The position numbers and the translations under genes were made by a program. A DNA stretch of 64,000 nt from Apteryx mantelli. Lineage: Eukaryota; Chordata; Aves; Apterygiformes; Apterygidae. Below are positions 24,801-34,700 of the stretch, in pieces (positions within the stretch are counted from its first letter, which is position 1; each line of letters opens with the position of its first letter). Under the pieces are notes generated by a model. That model searched no databases and had not been told where the DNA came from. It saw only the letters and a list, made by a program, of their open reading frames with translations. The stretch lies in NCBI RefSeq assembly GCF_036417845.1, contig NC_090020.1, forward strand, positions 42,020,425 to 42,084,424, written 5' to 3'.

Positions 24801-27800
24801 ATTATATACTCAGCAAAGTCTGTTTAACCCTTTAATCTTAAACTCGTCAGCAATACCTATACAAATTCACTCACAGGCAGTGAAACTACAGATACAGGTG
24901 CCAACTGCTGAACAGTGCACAGGAATATAATTTAACCATCAGAATTACTTTGTGATATGGCAGTTTGTATGGCCAAATACTCTCCAAAGAGGGTTCAACC
25001 AAATGACCATGAAGCTCTGACAGAAATCCTTTACCAAGAGCTATTTGGTGGTCTTTGGAACCAGACGGCTCTAATGCACAATGGCTTTCCATAGAGAAAC
25101 AACACAGTGCACTTTCAGCACATTCTGTGTTTTCTGAGGACTACTGATACTGCATCACACTCTAACAATTCCTTTCCTTGGAGAAAATAATAGAAGGTAA
25201 GTACTCACATTTTCAAATGGCCATATTAGAAGTTTCTGAACAGTGCTCACCTGAGATAATATCTTCTCTGGCCGCAACTTACAGTAAAGATTAGTACATA
25301 TAGATGAAAGTCAGGTCAGGATGATGATGATTCATATCGACTTTCCAGCAAAGATAAGCCCTTGGACAAACTTGGGTTACTTTTTTCATACAAGAAATAA
25401 AGCTTAGAAATGAAATTTAAATCTCAAGAGATAAGACAGAAAACTATTAAATAACAAAGGTTACTGTCAGAAAGGGCATGGACTGTTGAATGCCAGTTAT
25501 GTAAAAAGGCAAAGGTTATTGTCTAGATCAAGTTAGTTAACATAAAACTTACCAACTACAGAAGCTCCTCTTTCAGCAAAAGCCAGAGCATATGCTTTGC
25601 CCAATCCTAGTGGGGGGGGGGGAAAAAAGTCAGTTTGTCTTCTGCATTACAGTTCAGAGAGAAAGTTACACAGAAATGAATTGCATTAAAAAAGATGTAC
25701 CAAATTAACATAAACACCTTGAGGGTCTAAAATAAAACTGTATTTCATCTAGAAGTTAAATTTTCACATAAATTCAAAACATAGAAGTAAACTATCTGAT
25801 AAATTTAAGATGGAACATTCAGACACAGAAAAAAAAAAAATTGTCCAATTGCCCATGCTCACTCTTTGCTATTGCACTCAGAAGAACCATCAGGGAAAAC
25901 TGCCTGCTGCTAAATTTGTGCTTGTGCTAGTGCTAGAAAAGACATTTGTTAGACAGAAAGTTGAATGTCTTGATGTTTTTAACCTTGCAGAAGGAGGGGA
26001 TGTTTCAAGTTAATTATTTACATTCTAAGCTACTAAGATACTTCCTTAGTTCAAGTGAGTCTTGCAAATTTGAAAAAGAAACATATGCACTGAAGAAAAT
26101 TTAGCCATGACTGAAAATGTATTGAAAAAAAATCCATCCAATTATTTGGACAAAAAGGAATCACTTAATTGTGATAGACTACCCAGATGCACCCATAGGT
26201 TTACCTAGCGTATTAACAGAAAGTCATTTTTACCTCATGTACAGAAGCAAGACTCTTATACCTTTACTCTGACTTAGACTCTCGGTGTGTTAAACATTAG
26301 TTATTTGTTATGATTAATGATTTACTTACAGGGATATTATTTATCATATCAGAAGCTACTGAAATCAATGATAAAGGTGGTTCTTCCCATGCCAAAAGAT
26401 ACTGATATTTGAATGATCAAAAGATGATCAAATACCTCTTTGCTCCTCAAAAAAAAAAAAAAACATTCAAAACTAGCTCTCAAAAGAAAAGCAAAAATCA
26501 GAACTGTTTAGATTGTTTTGAAATACACTGACCTCTCTATGTAAACACACAAACAGTTTGGAATTTTCCTTACAACTCCCATGGGCCTCCAACAAGGGAT
26601 GGTATCACATGTGAGGCATACATACATCTACTGCCTGATGTAACTGAAGTCCCAGAAGAGAATTATTTTTGGAGAAACCACGTAGCTGAGAAGAGTACAA
26701 AATTCAGACCAGGTCATATGTGCCAGCATTCTCAACTGACAAGCAAGGGCAGAGAGCTTTAGCATCAGAACTAGTCTTAAAGAAATATAACTTAAACCTC
26801 TGAAAGCAGTTAAATAACAAAAGAGCTGCATAACAAAGAAGAAAAATACTCCACAGTAGCTTTGCCCAAGCTGAAAAGAAACTATTTTTAGATGCCTGTG
26901 CACGCGTGTGAAAACAGGTCTCATTTTAAAAATGAACAAGTTAATGTTTCAGATGCTTTAGATAAACCCCCAAATCTGACCTGTGCTATAAACTATGCTA
27001 TAAAAAAAAATGCTATAAAGTAGAAAAAGACAAATAAGAACTAATATGAAGCTAAGAGAGCCTCCATTTGTGTTGGTTTAAATTCAATTAACCACTTTTC
27101 AAAAAACTGTTGTGAAGTAAGATAATCCAAGGACAGCTTTCTCTGTTAACAAACCACTTCCAAGCAGCCTAAAAGTACAAGTGTCTGCGTACCCATACTT
27201 ATAGCAATCAATTTTTGCTTCGTGCAATGCTTTCTTGGAGCTTTGTTATTGATGATGTTTCTTTGTTTCGCTGTTATCTAGGGTCTTAACTTTACTTCAG
27301 TGAGATCAGTTATACAGACAGAAGCACATCAATAAGTCTGGTAAGAGCTGAAAAGCATCATACAAAGATCTGGCCTCAATTATTTTCAGGTTTGTCATTT
27401 TCAGGTGACATGAGTCAAACGTTCAGTGGCTTTCCACAAAATTTAACAGTCTTGGTCCTCCTCTGCAAGAAGTCACATAATCTAGGCCCCAAAATATCCC
27501 CTCCTGCTACTTGCAGCTCCACAAAAAACACTGCAGGAAGGCAGAGCCTCCTTGGAGGATTATGGAACAAATTCCTTCAGTCACTAAGAACAACTGCAAA
27601 CTTTGCCGCTTTTTGTTCCAAACTCACAGGTCGCATCTTTGCGCTGAAAGCACTCAAGAAGGCAAAAGTCAAAGCACGCATTCAAGGGAAGAAAAGAAAG
27701 AAAAAAACACAAGAACTTTTCCTGCCAAAACCAAACATTCCAGTGCAGAACCACCTTCCCCGGGGAGGCCGGGCTCAGTGCCCCAGACAGCACAGACCAG

Positions 27801-28540
27801 CCCTGCTGCAGAGAGAAACCTCTCTGTCCTTCCGCTCCCGCGCTGCCCTCTCTCTTGTGCTGGCACACGCCTCCGTCCTGCCACAGAGAGCCAGGCTGGA
27901 GGCAGTGCGGACATGCATCAACTTAAATCGCTGGCGGAACAACAGTGTGCGAGATCACGAAAGTTACAGATGTTAATCACAATGTCAGAGGCAAAACTGG
28001 AAGGAATTAGGATGCTAAGCGCAGCCGGATGCCCACTGCTGACGGGTGCGAAGTGCTGCGTTACCCCTCGTAGGTAACCGCAGAATAAAAGGCACATCTG
28101 TGGGCAGGGCACCGACGCCGAGCGGCACACGGGCAGCGACTCCGGTCAAACTGCGACACCTCCCAGGCACGGCAAGAGACGCCGCCGCAAGCCCTGTGCG
28201 GCCCCGGCGGCACCGGCTGGGGCTGCCGCGGCGTCCGGGCTGCCCCTCACCGGCCCGCCGCGGCGCAGGCCCGCCACGCTGCTCCCCCAACCTCTCTTCG
28301 GCGGGGGAAGGTCCGTTTCTGGCCAGTGAAGCTGCTCCTAACTGCCCGCAGCCGCCGCGGAAGGGCACGGGGGCACCGCGGGAGGTGACAGCCTCCGCCG
28401 CCTCCCCCCAGAGCCCCGCCACCGGCCCAGCCGCCGCCTGCGGGGGCAGAGAGCCGCGGCAAGGCCCCCGCGAGCCGCTCACCTCCTCCGGCGCCGGTCA
28501 CCAGCACCACCCGCCCGTCGAAGCGCAGCCCCGCCGCCAT
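791..28540 (-). CDS. HSD17B4: HSD17B4, peroxisomal multifunctional enzyme type 2 (5' 14 coding exons, gene continues off left edge)
   Basis: Known role: a peroxisomal enzyme of very-long-chain and branched-chain fatty acid and bile-acid side-chain beta-oxidation, with 2-enoyl-CoA hydratase and D-3-hydroxyacyl-CoA dehydrogenase activities; in mammals it also oxidises 17beta-estradiol. Seen: fourteen minus-strand exons (28483-28540, 25553-25606, 21357-21464, 20800-20859, 19685-19706, 19515-19561, 18652-18736, 16741-16928, 14030-14121, 11804-11828, 9906-10034, 2354-2460, 1426-1659, 791-842), all with AG acceptors and GT donors. They total 1261 nt and keep one frame. The product starts [19 protein letters not shown], with the Rossmann glycine motif at residues 16-22, NNAG at 98-101 and the catalytic triad Ser151, Tyr164, Lys168. 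The hydratase-2 domain starts near residue 326. The rest of that domain, with its catalytic Asp/His, and the SCP2-like domain (human protein 736 aa) should lie left of position 1. No frameshift or internal stop is seen. Confidence 0.97.
1426..1659 (-). CDS. HSD17B4: HSD17B4 coding exon 13 (start of hydratase-2 domain)
   Basis: 234 nt (78 codons, phase 0 at both ends), acceptor TTCTAG and donor AAG|GTATGA. It encodes residues 326-403, from [20 protein letters not shown] through PGLDIDFTK. The [20 protein letters not shown] block is the typical N-terminal signature of the peroxisomal 2-enoyl-CoA hydratase-2 (MaoC-like hot-dog) unit. Confidence 0.96.
2354..2460 (-). CDS. HSD17B4: HSD17B4 coding exon 12 (inter-domain linker)
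   Basis: 107 nt, acceptor CTCTAG and donor ACT|GTAAGT. It encodes residues 290-325: [20 protein letters not shown], then [16 protein letters not shown]. This is the Ser/Thr-rich linker between the dehydrogenase and hydratase units. In mammals the enzyme is cleaved in this linker after peroxisomal import. It diverges strongly from human but keeps length, phase and the SQIES/SKIDS core. Phase fits both neighbours. Confidence 0.9.
2461..9905 (-). other. HSD17B4: HSD17B4 intron 11
   Basis: At 7.4 kb this is the largest HSD17B4 intron in the window. AT-rich, with a perfect-arm hairpin at 3078-3106, an AC/AT microsatellite near 5630-5656 and A-rich runs near 6840. Both strands were scanned: only chance frames under about 105 codons, with no recognisable family. 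No transposon identified. Confidence 0.8.
3078..3106. repeat. Short inverted repeat (hairpin)
   Basis: GCTCAATAT and ATATTGAGC are perfect 9-bp arms. After a single G/G mismatch, GAT/ATC pair around an AAA loop. Located in HSD17B4 intron 11. Confidence 0.8.
9906..10034 (-). CDS. HSD17B4: HSD17B4 coding exon 11
   Basis: 129 nt, acceptor TATTAG and donor GTGAAG. It encodes [20 protein letters not shown], then [20 protein letters not shown] and SIQ (residues 247-289), the end of the dehydrogenase unit. The human counterpart aligns residue for residue. Intron 11 (7.4 kb) follows. Confidence 0.96.
10560..10626. repeat. Imperfect ~34-bp tandem duplication
   Basis: ACTGGTAAC at 10560 and 10592, and ACATGAAACCAGTTCTGGA at 10572-10590 and 10608-10626. 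The period is 32 in one part and 36 in the other, so an indel followed the duplication. Confidence 0.8.
11804..11828 (-). CDS. HSD17B4: HSD17B4 coding exon 10 (25-nt micro-exon)
   Basis: 25 nt between CTTGGCAG and GTAAGT. It encodes VGAGWIGK plus the first base of a Leu codon. It matches the mammalian [13 protein letters not shown] segment and is needed to keep frame between exons 9 and 11. Found by homology and splice sites. Confidence 0.94.
14030..14121 (-). CDS. HSD17B4: HSD17B4 coding exon 9
   Basis: 92 nt, acceptor TTCTAG and donor GTAATT. It encodes residues 208-238: [20 protein letters not shown], then [11 protein letters not shown]. This is the conserved C-terminal part of the SDR fold. 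The exon ends in phase 0. Confidence 0.96.
15770..15840 (+). mobile_element. Ancient CR1/L3-like LINE fragment (tentative)
   Basis: CCTGGAACTGACTACCTACG, then GAGATGCTGGGTTTTCC and ATCACTTGAATTATTTAAAC resemble the CR1/L3 3' segment encoding the 'GGAACxGACTxCC...GGTTCTCCATCACTTGAAGTCTTTAAA' pattern. The match is short and degraded, and its left boundary is unclear. Confidence 0.5.
15987..16017. repeat. G8-A11-G9-A3 purine tract
   Basis: Uninterrupted homopurine run, nearly mirror-symmetric (G8, A11, G9), in HSD17B4 intron 8. On the transcribed (minus) strand it reads as pyrimidines. Confidence 0.9.
16053..16088. repeat. 18-bp perfect tandem duplication
   Basis: CAGAGCAATTTCTTTTTA twice in direct succession, followed by CAGAGG (start of a third copy). 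Identical copies suggest recent replication slippage. Confidence 0.9.
16741..16928 (-). CDS. HSD17B4: HSD17B4 coding exon 8 (catalytic triad)
   Basis: 188 nt, the largest SDR-domain exon. It encodes residues 145-207, from [20 protein letters not shown] through [11 protein letters not shown]. It carries Ser151, Tyr164 and Lys168, the SDR catalytic residues in the spacing S-x12-Y-x3-K. The acceptor CTAAG is preceded by T17. The donor CAAG|GTGAAC is moderate. The open frame runs on into the intron, but human homology ends at MPQ and the next exon resumes with [10 protein letters not shown]. Confidence 0.97.
18597..18618. repeat. T11G11 block next to exon 7
   Basis: Eleven T then eleven G on the plus strand, C11A11 in the HSD17B4 transcript. 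It begins 33 nt downstream of the exon 7 donor. Confidence 0.9.
18652..18736 (-). CDS. HSD17B4: HSD17B4 coding exon 7
   Basis: 85 nt, acceptor ATCTAG and donor GTAAAA. It encodes residues 117-144, [20 protein letters not shown] followed by HMKNRKFG, the long helix of the SDR dimer interface. The donor lacks G at +5. A C11A11 run in transcript orientation begins about 33 nt downstream. Confidence 0.94.
19515..19561 (-). CDS. HSD17B4: HSD17B4 coding exon 6
   Basis: 47 nt, acceptor TTCTAG and donor GTGAGT. It encodes [16 protein letters not shown] (residues 101-116). It is separated from exon 5 by a 123-bp intron, the shortest in the window. Confidence 0.94.
19685..19706 (-). CDS. HSD17B4: HSD17B4 coding exon 5 (22-nt micro-exon)
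   Basis: Only 22 nt, bounded by TTTTTTGCAG and donor GTAAGT. It encodes DIVVNNA plus two bases of the following Gly codon, so it supplies the SDR NNAG cofactor-binding motif (residues 98-101). Frames from exons 4 and 6 join only if this exon is included. Too short for open-frame detection; called from homology and splice sites. Confidence 0.93.
20800..20859 (-). CDS. HSD17B4: HSD17B4 coding exon 4
   Basis: 60 nt, acceptor AATAG preceded by a T-run and donor GTACAG. It encodes [20 protein letters not shown] (residues 74-93), nearly the same as the mammalian segment leading into the beta-strand before NNAG. Confidence 0.94.
21357..21464 (-). CDS. HSD17B4: HSD17B4 coding exon 3
   Basis: 108 nt, acceptor CACAG and donor GTATGT. 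It encodes residues 38-73, starting [19 protein letters not shown]. Asp40 is the conserved acidic residue after beta-2 that favours NAD over NADP in this family. The donor is followed within a few bases by a T10 run. An open frame reading across the donor (from 21461) is an artefact of intron read-through. Confidence 0.95.
21465..25552 (-). other. HSD17B4: HSD17B4 intron 2
   Basis: 4.1 kb of AT-rich intron. It holds a GC-richer non-coding patch at about 21950-22110, a low-complexity CAAAA / C-run / CA stretch at about 22130-22190 and a 14-bp triplicated motif at 22987-23028. No exon-like homology was seen. Confidence 0.85.
22987..23028. repeat. 14-bp motif, three tandem copies
   Basis: AGTTTTCAAGTATC, AGTTTTCAAGCATC and a degraded third copy AGTTTTTAAGCTTG in direct succession, in HSD17B4 intron 2. 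Confidence 0.8.
25553..25606 (-). CDS. HSD17B4: HSD17B4 coding exon 2
   Basis: 54 nt between acceptor CTAG and donor GTAAGT. With the base left over from exon 1 it encodes [18 protein letters not shown], completing the TGxGxxLG dinucleotide motif and the first helix of the SDR Rossmann fold. A G10 run (25612-25621 on the plus strand) sits just upstream of the acceptor and reads as C10 in the transcript, forming much of the polypyrimidine tract. Confidence 0.95.
25607..28482 (-). other. HSD17B4: HSD17B4 intron 1
   Basis: 2.9 kb. The exon 1-proximal part (28040-28482) is CpG island; the rest is AT-rich with A-runs (for example near 26449). Overlapping plus-strand frames of 188-194 codons at 27392-28077 are low-complexity and Lys/Arg-rich. 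I recognise no gene in them. Confidence 0.85.
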
Positions 28541-28745
28541 GGTGCTGCCCGCGCCCGGTCCCGACGCGCCGCGCAGCGCGCAGGCGGCGGGACGGGCTGC
28601 GGCGGGGGTGGGGCGCCCCGCCGCCCTCTGGGAAACGAAGTCAACGGCCGCGCCGCGAACTTCAACGGCTGCGCCGCGGGCGCCCCAACAGCCGCCAGCT
28701 GGAGCGGGGGCGGAGGGCGGCTGTTGTTTTCGGGCCCCAGCCCTG
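28040..28745 (-). promoter_or_regulatory. HSD17B4: CpG island / promoter of HSD17B4
   Basis: Dense CpG, GC-rich sequence spans exon 1 and drops abruptly to AT-rich DNA near 28750. Upstream of the start codon (28541-28745) are GC-box-like sites, for example overlapping GGGGGCGGAGGGCGG at 28706-28720 and GGTGGGGCGCC near 28607. No TATA box is evident, consistent with a housekeeping CpG promoter and dispersed starts. The transcription start is not determined. Long open frames here (such as a plus-strand frame of about 235 codons) are expected from high GC and show no family resemblance. Confidence 0.85.
28483..28540 (-). CDS. HSD17B4: HSD17B4 coding exon 1
   Basis: The start codon is at 28540-28538 in a strong Kozak context (ACC before ATG, G after). 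The 58 nt encode residues 1-19, including the first half of the NAD-binding glycine motif (TGAGG), then one G base. The donor reads GAG|GTGAGC. Residues 5-18 closely match the human N-terminus, which fixes this start. The exon lies inside the CpG island. Confidence 0.95.
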
Positions 28746-31700
28746 CCTCCTGATTGCGTTTTCATACCTTAAAGACAAGGCAAGCTGCTTGTTAAATATT
28801 CGCTCTTTAACATGCGAGCTTGTCGGGCCTGCTCCACAACACACGCGGTTTTGCATATGCCTAAACAGGCCACAGGCGGGTAGGGTGGATTTCAAGATCA
28901 GGCTGTGTGAGTGTAGACATCTTGCCTCCGGTTAAAGTTGATCTGAAACAATTTTTACTTTTTCCCAGTCCAAATCACTGCTTTCTGTGCTCGCTTACTT
29001 GGTTGCAGGAGTTCTTCTGATTAAACAATTATTGTGAAACATACCGTTTGTTAACCTCCTTGAGTGGAAGACTTCACTGAAGAACTGACATTAAGGAGAT
29101 GTGTTAAGTATCTGAGAATCTAGATTCACCAACCCCCCCCCCCCCAGTATTGTGGAAATATGCTAACTTTAGGGAACTACTTCTAGCTTTCTATATTCCT
29201 GCATCTTAGAAATGGGTTGTTTTCCTCAGGAAACTCAATGATCATTATGTGGACACATATATGCGTGACTGTATATGCAGAAAGCATATATTTGCTCCCA
29301 GTTTCCAGCCTTTTGAAGAGTACACTATATTGTCAATCAGCCTAATGAAACATTACTTATTCACAGGTCCAAAACTGGTGAGTTAAAAATACACAAAGAT
29401 AGAAGTTTTGTTTCCCCTGTTTCTTTCTGAACTTGACTGTCTGCCATACTCTTTGGCATTCAGAGTAAACGCCCTTGGATGCAATTTCTCATTTCCAGAC
29501 AATGAATTCATTCATTGTAAAGCATTTCTCTAACACTTATCATCTCAGGGTCTGTTTCATTGCTCTGTAAAGTCAGTGCAGAGAAATCCATCAACTTTGC
29601 TGAGCATTGGCTCAGGTTGTAGATGAGCTGAGAAACATCAACTATATTTGCTTCCAAATAAGCCTGCAAAATGGATAAACAGTTTCCTTTTTATAGACTG
29701 GAAACCAGGGAATGGCTGTATAACATACACAACTGTGTAGCTGAGGGAGCTGGATGCAAATTCCCCATCCTGTAATCTTAGCCTTTCTCTTCAAGATACT
29801 AATCTGATTGTTCTTTGTGATTCACTTTTAGCAGTTGGCAGTAACTATTCTTATAGTTTGTGGAACTGACCTATGCATTAAATAGTGAGCATCTATTCAT
29901 TATATCATTGCAGAATCAGTATGGTTTGGGTCCCGGTCCCTCAAAACGTAACTGTATTCAAGTATTACAAAGCTACTGCTACAGAGCTCAGTAGATCTAA
30001 TCAGGACTTTCTAACAGTACCTGCCCAACTCAGGGCTGATGAACTTTATCTGAACTACAGGCAGGGATCTCTTGGAGTTGTTGCTTCTTTTGGGCTAGCT
30101 CTCCAAGTCAATTGAGAGTGCCATAAGCCTGAGTATCCAGGAGCTGTAAACTCTCTGCTGCGTTGTGTTGTCTGTCTTAAATCTAGGAGGTGTTCAGGGA
30201 ATCAAGGACAGCGTAAAGAGTCCCCAGAATTCGGAGTAGCTGGCTAACGTATTTTGTCTGGGAAATCATCTGCATACTTCCTCTGCACAGCCAACCTTTA
30301 CTTCATGTATCTTTCTTGTACAGTTGATCAAGTTTAAATTATTTACACAGCTAGTAGAAAGAAAAATTGTATTTGCTGCAGATTATCTCCTTGACTATTA
30401 GTGCTTTATTGTCTACACTGAAGAGAGGTGATAGCTATTTGGAGAGCAAAATAGGGAAAATTAGGGTATGTGACCTGAAGTAGTCTGTAACAATTACTCC
30501 TTTAGAAGTATGAGGAATAGAGATGTATTATTACCTGTGATTGTATTACCTGTAGTTCAGTTTGAATGGAGGTGTTAAAATAAATTAAATGCTATACTTG
30601 CAGTTTATAGTTTGGACACTAGGGGAAGTATTGTACTACAGTAAAACTTATTAAATCTACATTTTCAGATACCACACCTCTAGCAATGAAATTTTTCTAT
30701 AAAGAACCTAAGAAAGGCTTATGCAAAGATGAAATCAAAGGGACACTGCTTTTAATACTGACTAGTTTTACTAAGCCAATAGATTTACTTGTATAGTGGC
30801 ATTCTTCTGGCTGCGTAGGCATGTTATATGTACTCATTGGGAGTGAGAATAAAAGGTTCCTGAAGCAGGTAAGGGAACAGAGGCCAGTTAAATAGTCTAC
30901 TAAAAGTCAGGAGTTTAAGTATGGGAAATATTGTTGAATGTGCGCAGAAAGAACCCACTGCACCAGATGTGCATTATTACAGAGCTGGATAATCTGACTA
31001 AAATACCCTCATGACAAATTACACTTTCTAAGATAGCCTCTTTCATTTTAATACAGCTCAACACAAGACCAAATTTTCCTACAATGAAAAGACAAGTACA
31101 ATTAGCTTTATATTACATAGAGAACGTTCTTGGCTCTGTACACTTGACAGTACAAAGAGGCTGTTTCCTGTCTGAGTAGGACAGAGCTATAAATTAGTTT
31201 GTAATTGCTCTGAGGAAGTAACAGATTGGGTTCTTAATCTTCTGTGTGCTTTGGTTCTACCTCATCCACAATGCTTAATATTTTCGTTATTACTTCTACA
31301 CTGACAGACAACACTTCCACTTGGCAGAAGTGAGGGAAGTCTCCCAGAAAAAGAGCGGTGCCCCCTCCTGCAGGAGCAGTCTGGCTGGCCCCGCAGCCCT
31401 ACCCAGCAGGAAAAGCATGACAAACATCTTACCTTTAAAGGTACAGTACACAGAGGACAGACTTACACTGATGCAGTACATAGCTAATGTGTTATCTGCT
31501 GAGTGTTATATACCCTCATTCACACCCACGTTTTTATTAGGGGTTCTGGGGTTTTGTTTCTGTAATGTCCAGTAATTTTAGGATGTAATTTGTTAGGAGA
31601 ATGCATGCAACCTAACAACATAAACACCCATCTTAGTCAACTCTGCTTACATTTCTGGAAACATCTAGTTCTGACTGGAAATACTCAGACACTTAGACAG

Positions 31701-34700
31701 GAACTAACCTAGTCATCCTTACACCATCAGCTTGATTTGCATAATCCCTCATAGCACAGAAGCAGCATAGTTCTGTGTCCATAGCTATAGACTGTGTCCT
31801 AGGAAAACTTGGTTTAGGTTTTCGGTGCTGCTTCTGGGCTCTTGTATGATCTTGAACACACCATTTCAGCTCTGTCCTTTAGGGTCCTAACTTCTTCTGT
31901 GCCCTGTCAGTTTAGATCATAGTCTATTCAAGGAAAGGACTCTAATTTTTAATTTGCCTGGAAGCCAGTGGTTACATGCTGCAAGTGAAATCAGGCCCAG
32001 AGGTACCGCCCTAGCATAATTTGTCCTTTAGGTGGCTAACACACCTTGTTAACAACTCAGGATCTTTTACAGCTGCCTCAATTTGGTACACAGACTGTGA
32101 TCAGAATTAGCAAAGAGGTCACACTTGAAAACAATAAATCAAATTGCATAGTTTCCTCAACAGAATTTTTTTCTGGAAAACAAAACAGAAAGTGCACTGA
32201 AGTGAAAATATGTCATTTTAATATTTTATGTTCAGGTGAAACTTGTCCTTGTAAAAAGATACAAACAGCCACTCAAAATACAAAGGAATTTGAAGGGTTC
32301 TCCTAACAGTTGGAAGTGATTTGTTCCAAAAGTCATAGAAGTATCAGAAGATAATTGCATCAATCTGAAACAAGGTATGAGCAGAAAACACCACCACCAT
32401 TAACCCCTGTGAGGTGGTATTAGCTGGAAACTTGGATGTAGTGGATGTCGAGCCACAAATCAATAGCAAGTGTCAAACTGACTTTTAAATGAATGAATCA
32501 TAATAGGAGATGAATAGCAGGATATCCAGGTTCCATACTCAGCTAGACAGGCTTTAAAGTGGTTGAAACTGGTAATGAAATAAGTGAGTCAAAAAGGAAG
32601 ACCAAATGTACTTTATTTTGTCTCTTAGTGAACAGTGTTAACCAGCATGAATCTATCATTACCTCTTTTACTGACATAGCAGGCTTTTTAGACCAGGAAA
32701 AATTTGCAGAAAAAAAAACAGATATTATCCTGTAACACTGAGTAGAAGAATTGTTTTCTTTAGTTATGCTTCAATGTCTACAGCAGTGAGTTCTTTTTTA
32801 AAAAAAGTGAGTTTTCATGTTGTGCACCAAAATAAACTTGCAGTGTGTTCTAAAATCACTCATTCCACAAACATGTTAGATACATTTTTTGATTTTGCCT
32901 TTTTTTTTAAGCTGGAGTTGTATATATTGTGGGTACTGTGCTACTGTGCTTTTAATCCCATCCAAAATATCAGCTGTGTACAGCTATAGACTGTGGCCAC
33001 CTTTGAAATAATGTGTATGTGGGGGGGGAGTAAAAGAATTGAATGACTTGCTCTTATTCAATGTATATTTTTTAATATTGCTAAAAGATATGTTTGGGTT
33101 ATAAGGCTCATTTTCAAGAGCTTAATTTGCTTTCTAAATGGTTCTGCTCACAGAAGTTTGTAGAGGCCTATTCACTGGGAACAATTTCTTCACAAATGTG
33201 AGGGAAGGGGGAAACCAGATGCTTCTTACCACGTCCTGCATCTAGAAATTGAATCCAGTCTGCATATGTTAAAAATTGTGGCACCGTTCTATTGAACTGT
33301 ACGAAAGCACGGCCTACACCAGATGGTACCTCTCCACACATGACATCAGCCATAGCGCTTTAAAAGTCCCTGGGGTCTTTAATTTAGCATCTTCTGCTGT
33401 GACCAAAAAGGCCTCACTCAGTGCAGTCATTGCCTCCATTTTCTCTCTCTCTGCAGTCATCCACTGCCTGCCAGGGCAGAGAGGTGGATGAAATGACTCA
33501 GCCCTTAGCTGGTCACAAAAGTTTATCTCATACAAACCACTTGTATGGCCCACTTCACCCCATCTGTGATCTCTCAGTAAAAGTGGTCAAAGAAAACTGT
33601 TTAGACTAGGTATACAATTTTATGGGACATAAACCCCTACTGGAGAGTTCTTCAGCTAGCATATAGTGATTGTTGTATTTATTCCCTCATCTGCAGAAAT
33701 GGCAAATAGTATTATTTCTGTTCTAACTTGCCTTCTCTTGCATTCTTTTATGGGAGCCTACATTAATCAGTAAGTAGATTTTTTTTTCTTGCCATTTAAT
33801 CTATTGTTTGTCACCATCAGAACTTGAAAAGCAACTTTCCTGATCTGATGTTGAAGAGCAGCATGTTGTGCAGTTAGCAGTGAACATATTCTTGTGAACC
33901 AATTGTAACTGCAAACATTTTTATAGCTTTTGTCAACAACCCACGTCATAGGAGGTCTCTGATATCCCTGTTTTGGCAAGAAACATGAATTTTGGCATTT
34001 GTCGCATATACCACACAATTAATTGGAAAAGCCATGCTGAGGGCACAGGCAGAGCACTATGGAACACCATTTAAATACATGAGAGACTCAAGTTTTAAGG
34101 GAGACTGAAGCCATGGGTCAGTTGGGGCTTGGTGGACTGCTGAGCTGGTATGTTACGATACACTAGCAGAACAAACCCATTAAGCAGAAACTAGTTGCGT
34201 GTGCACATCTCATTAACAGCTTTGAAAATACATCCTGTGGAGAGAAGTTAGGGATGTGCCAGGAAAAGGTTATGGTGTTGCTCTCATAACGCAACTATTC
34301 CATTTCATCCTAAATGTGCCCTTAGTAAAAATCCATTAACTTAGTCTCCTTGTAGGTGAAATAGGAGAATAAAAACACATGGACTAAAATAACAGGTAAA
34401 GAGATTAGCAAATAACCATATGTTGCATTCTCTGGAAATCAGATATATATTGGCATTACTACCAAATTATGGGTACATAGATTCTACAAATTAACTGAAT
34501 CTATACTGAATAGATGGAAGACTTGAAATCCCTCCTGAAAAGACTGATTCAGTACAGTGGCTTCCTTGGTTAATGGCCATATCAAGCTTTAGAACAGGAA
34601 AAAGTTTCAAGAGGCTGTGCTGTTATAATAAATCCAGGCAGCTCCTTTACTGAACAAAAAAATGTGCATAAAAGATAAGCTCCTTTTAAGCTGTACCTCA

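Noticed and set aside
27392..28077. Overlapping plus-strand frames of 194 and 188 codons
   Set aside because: Intron 1 of HSD17B4, antisense. Low-complexity Lys/Arg/Ser composition, frames overlap each other and run into the CpG island, with no recognisable domain.
28046..28753. 235-codon plus-strand open frame and several other long frames across the HSD17B4 CpG island
   Set aside because: High GC suppresses stop codons. Peptides are Pro/Ala/Arg/Gly-rich low complexity with no family resemblance, and the region is explained by the promoter and exon 1.
33168..33353. 61-codon minus-strand frame in a GC-richer intergenic patch
   Set aside because: No recognised family, no splice partners visible, and the overlapping opposite-strand frames are equally open.
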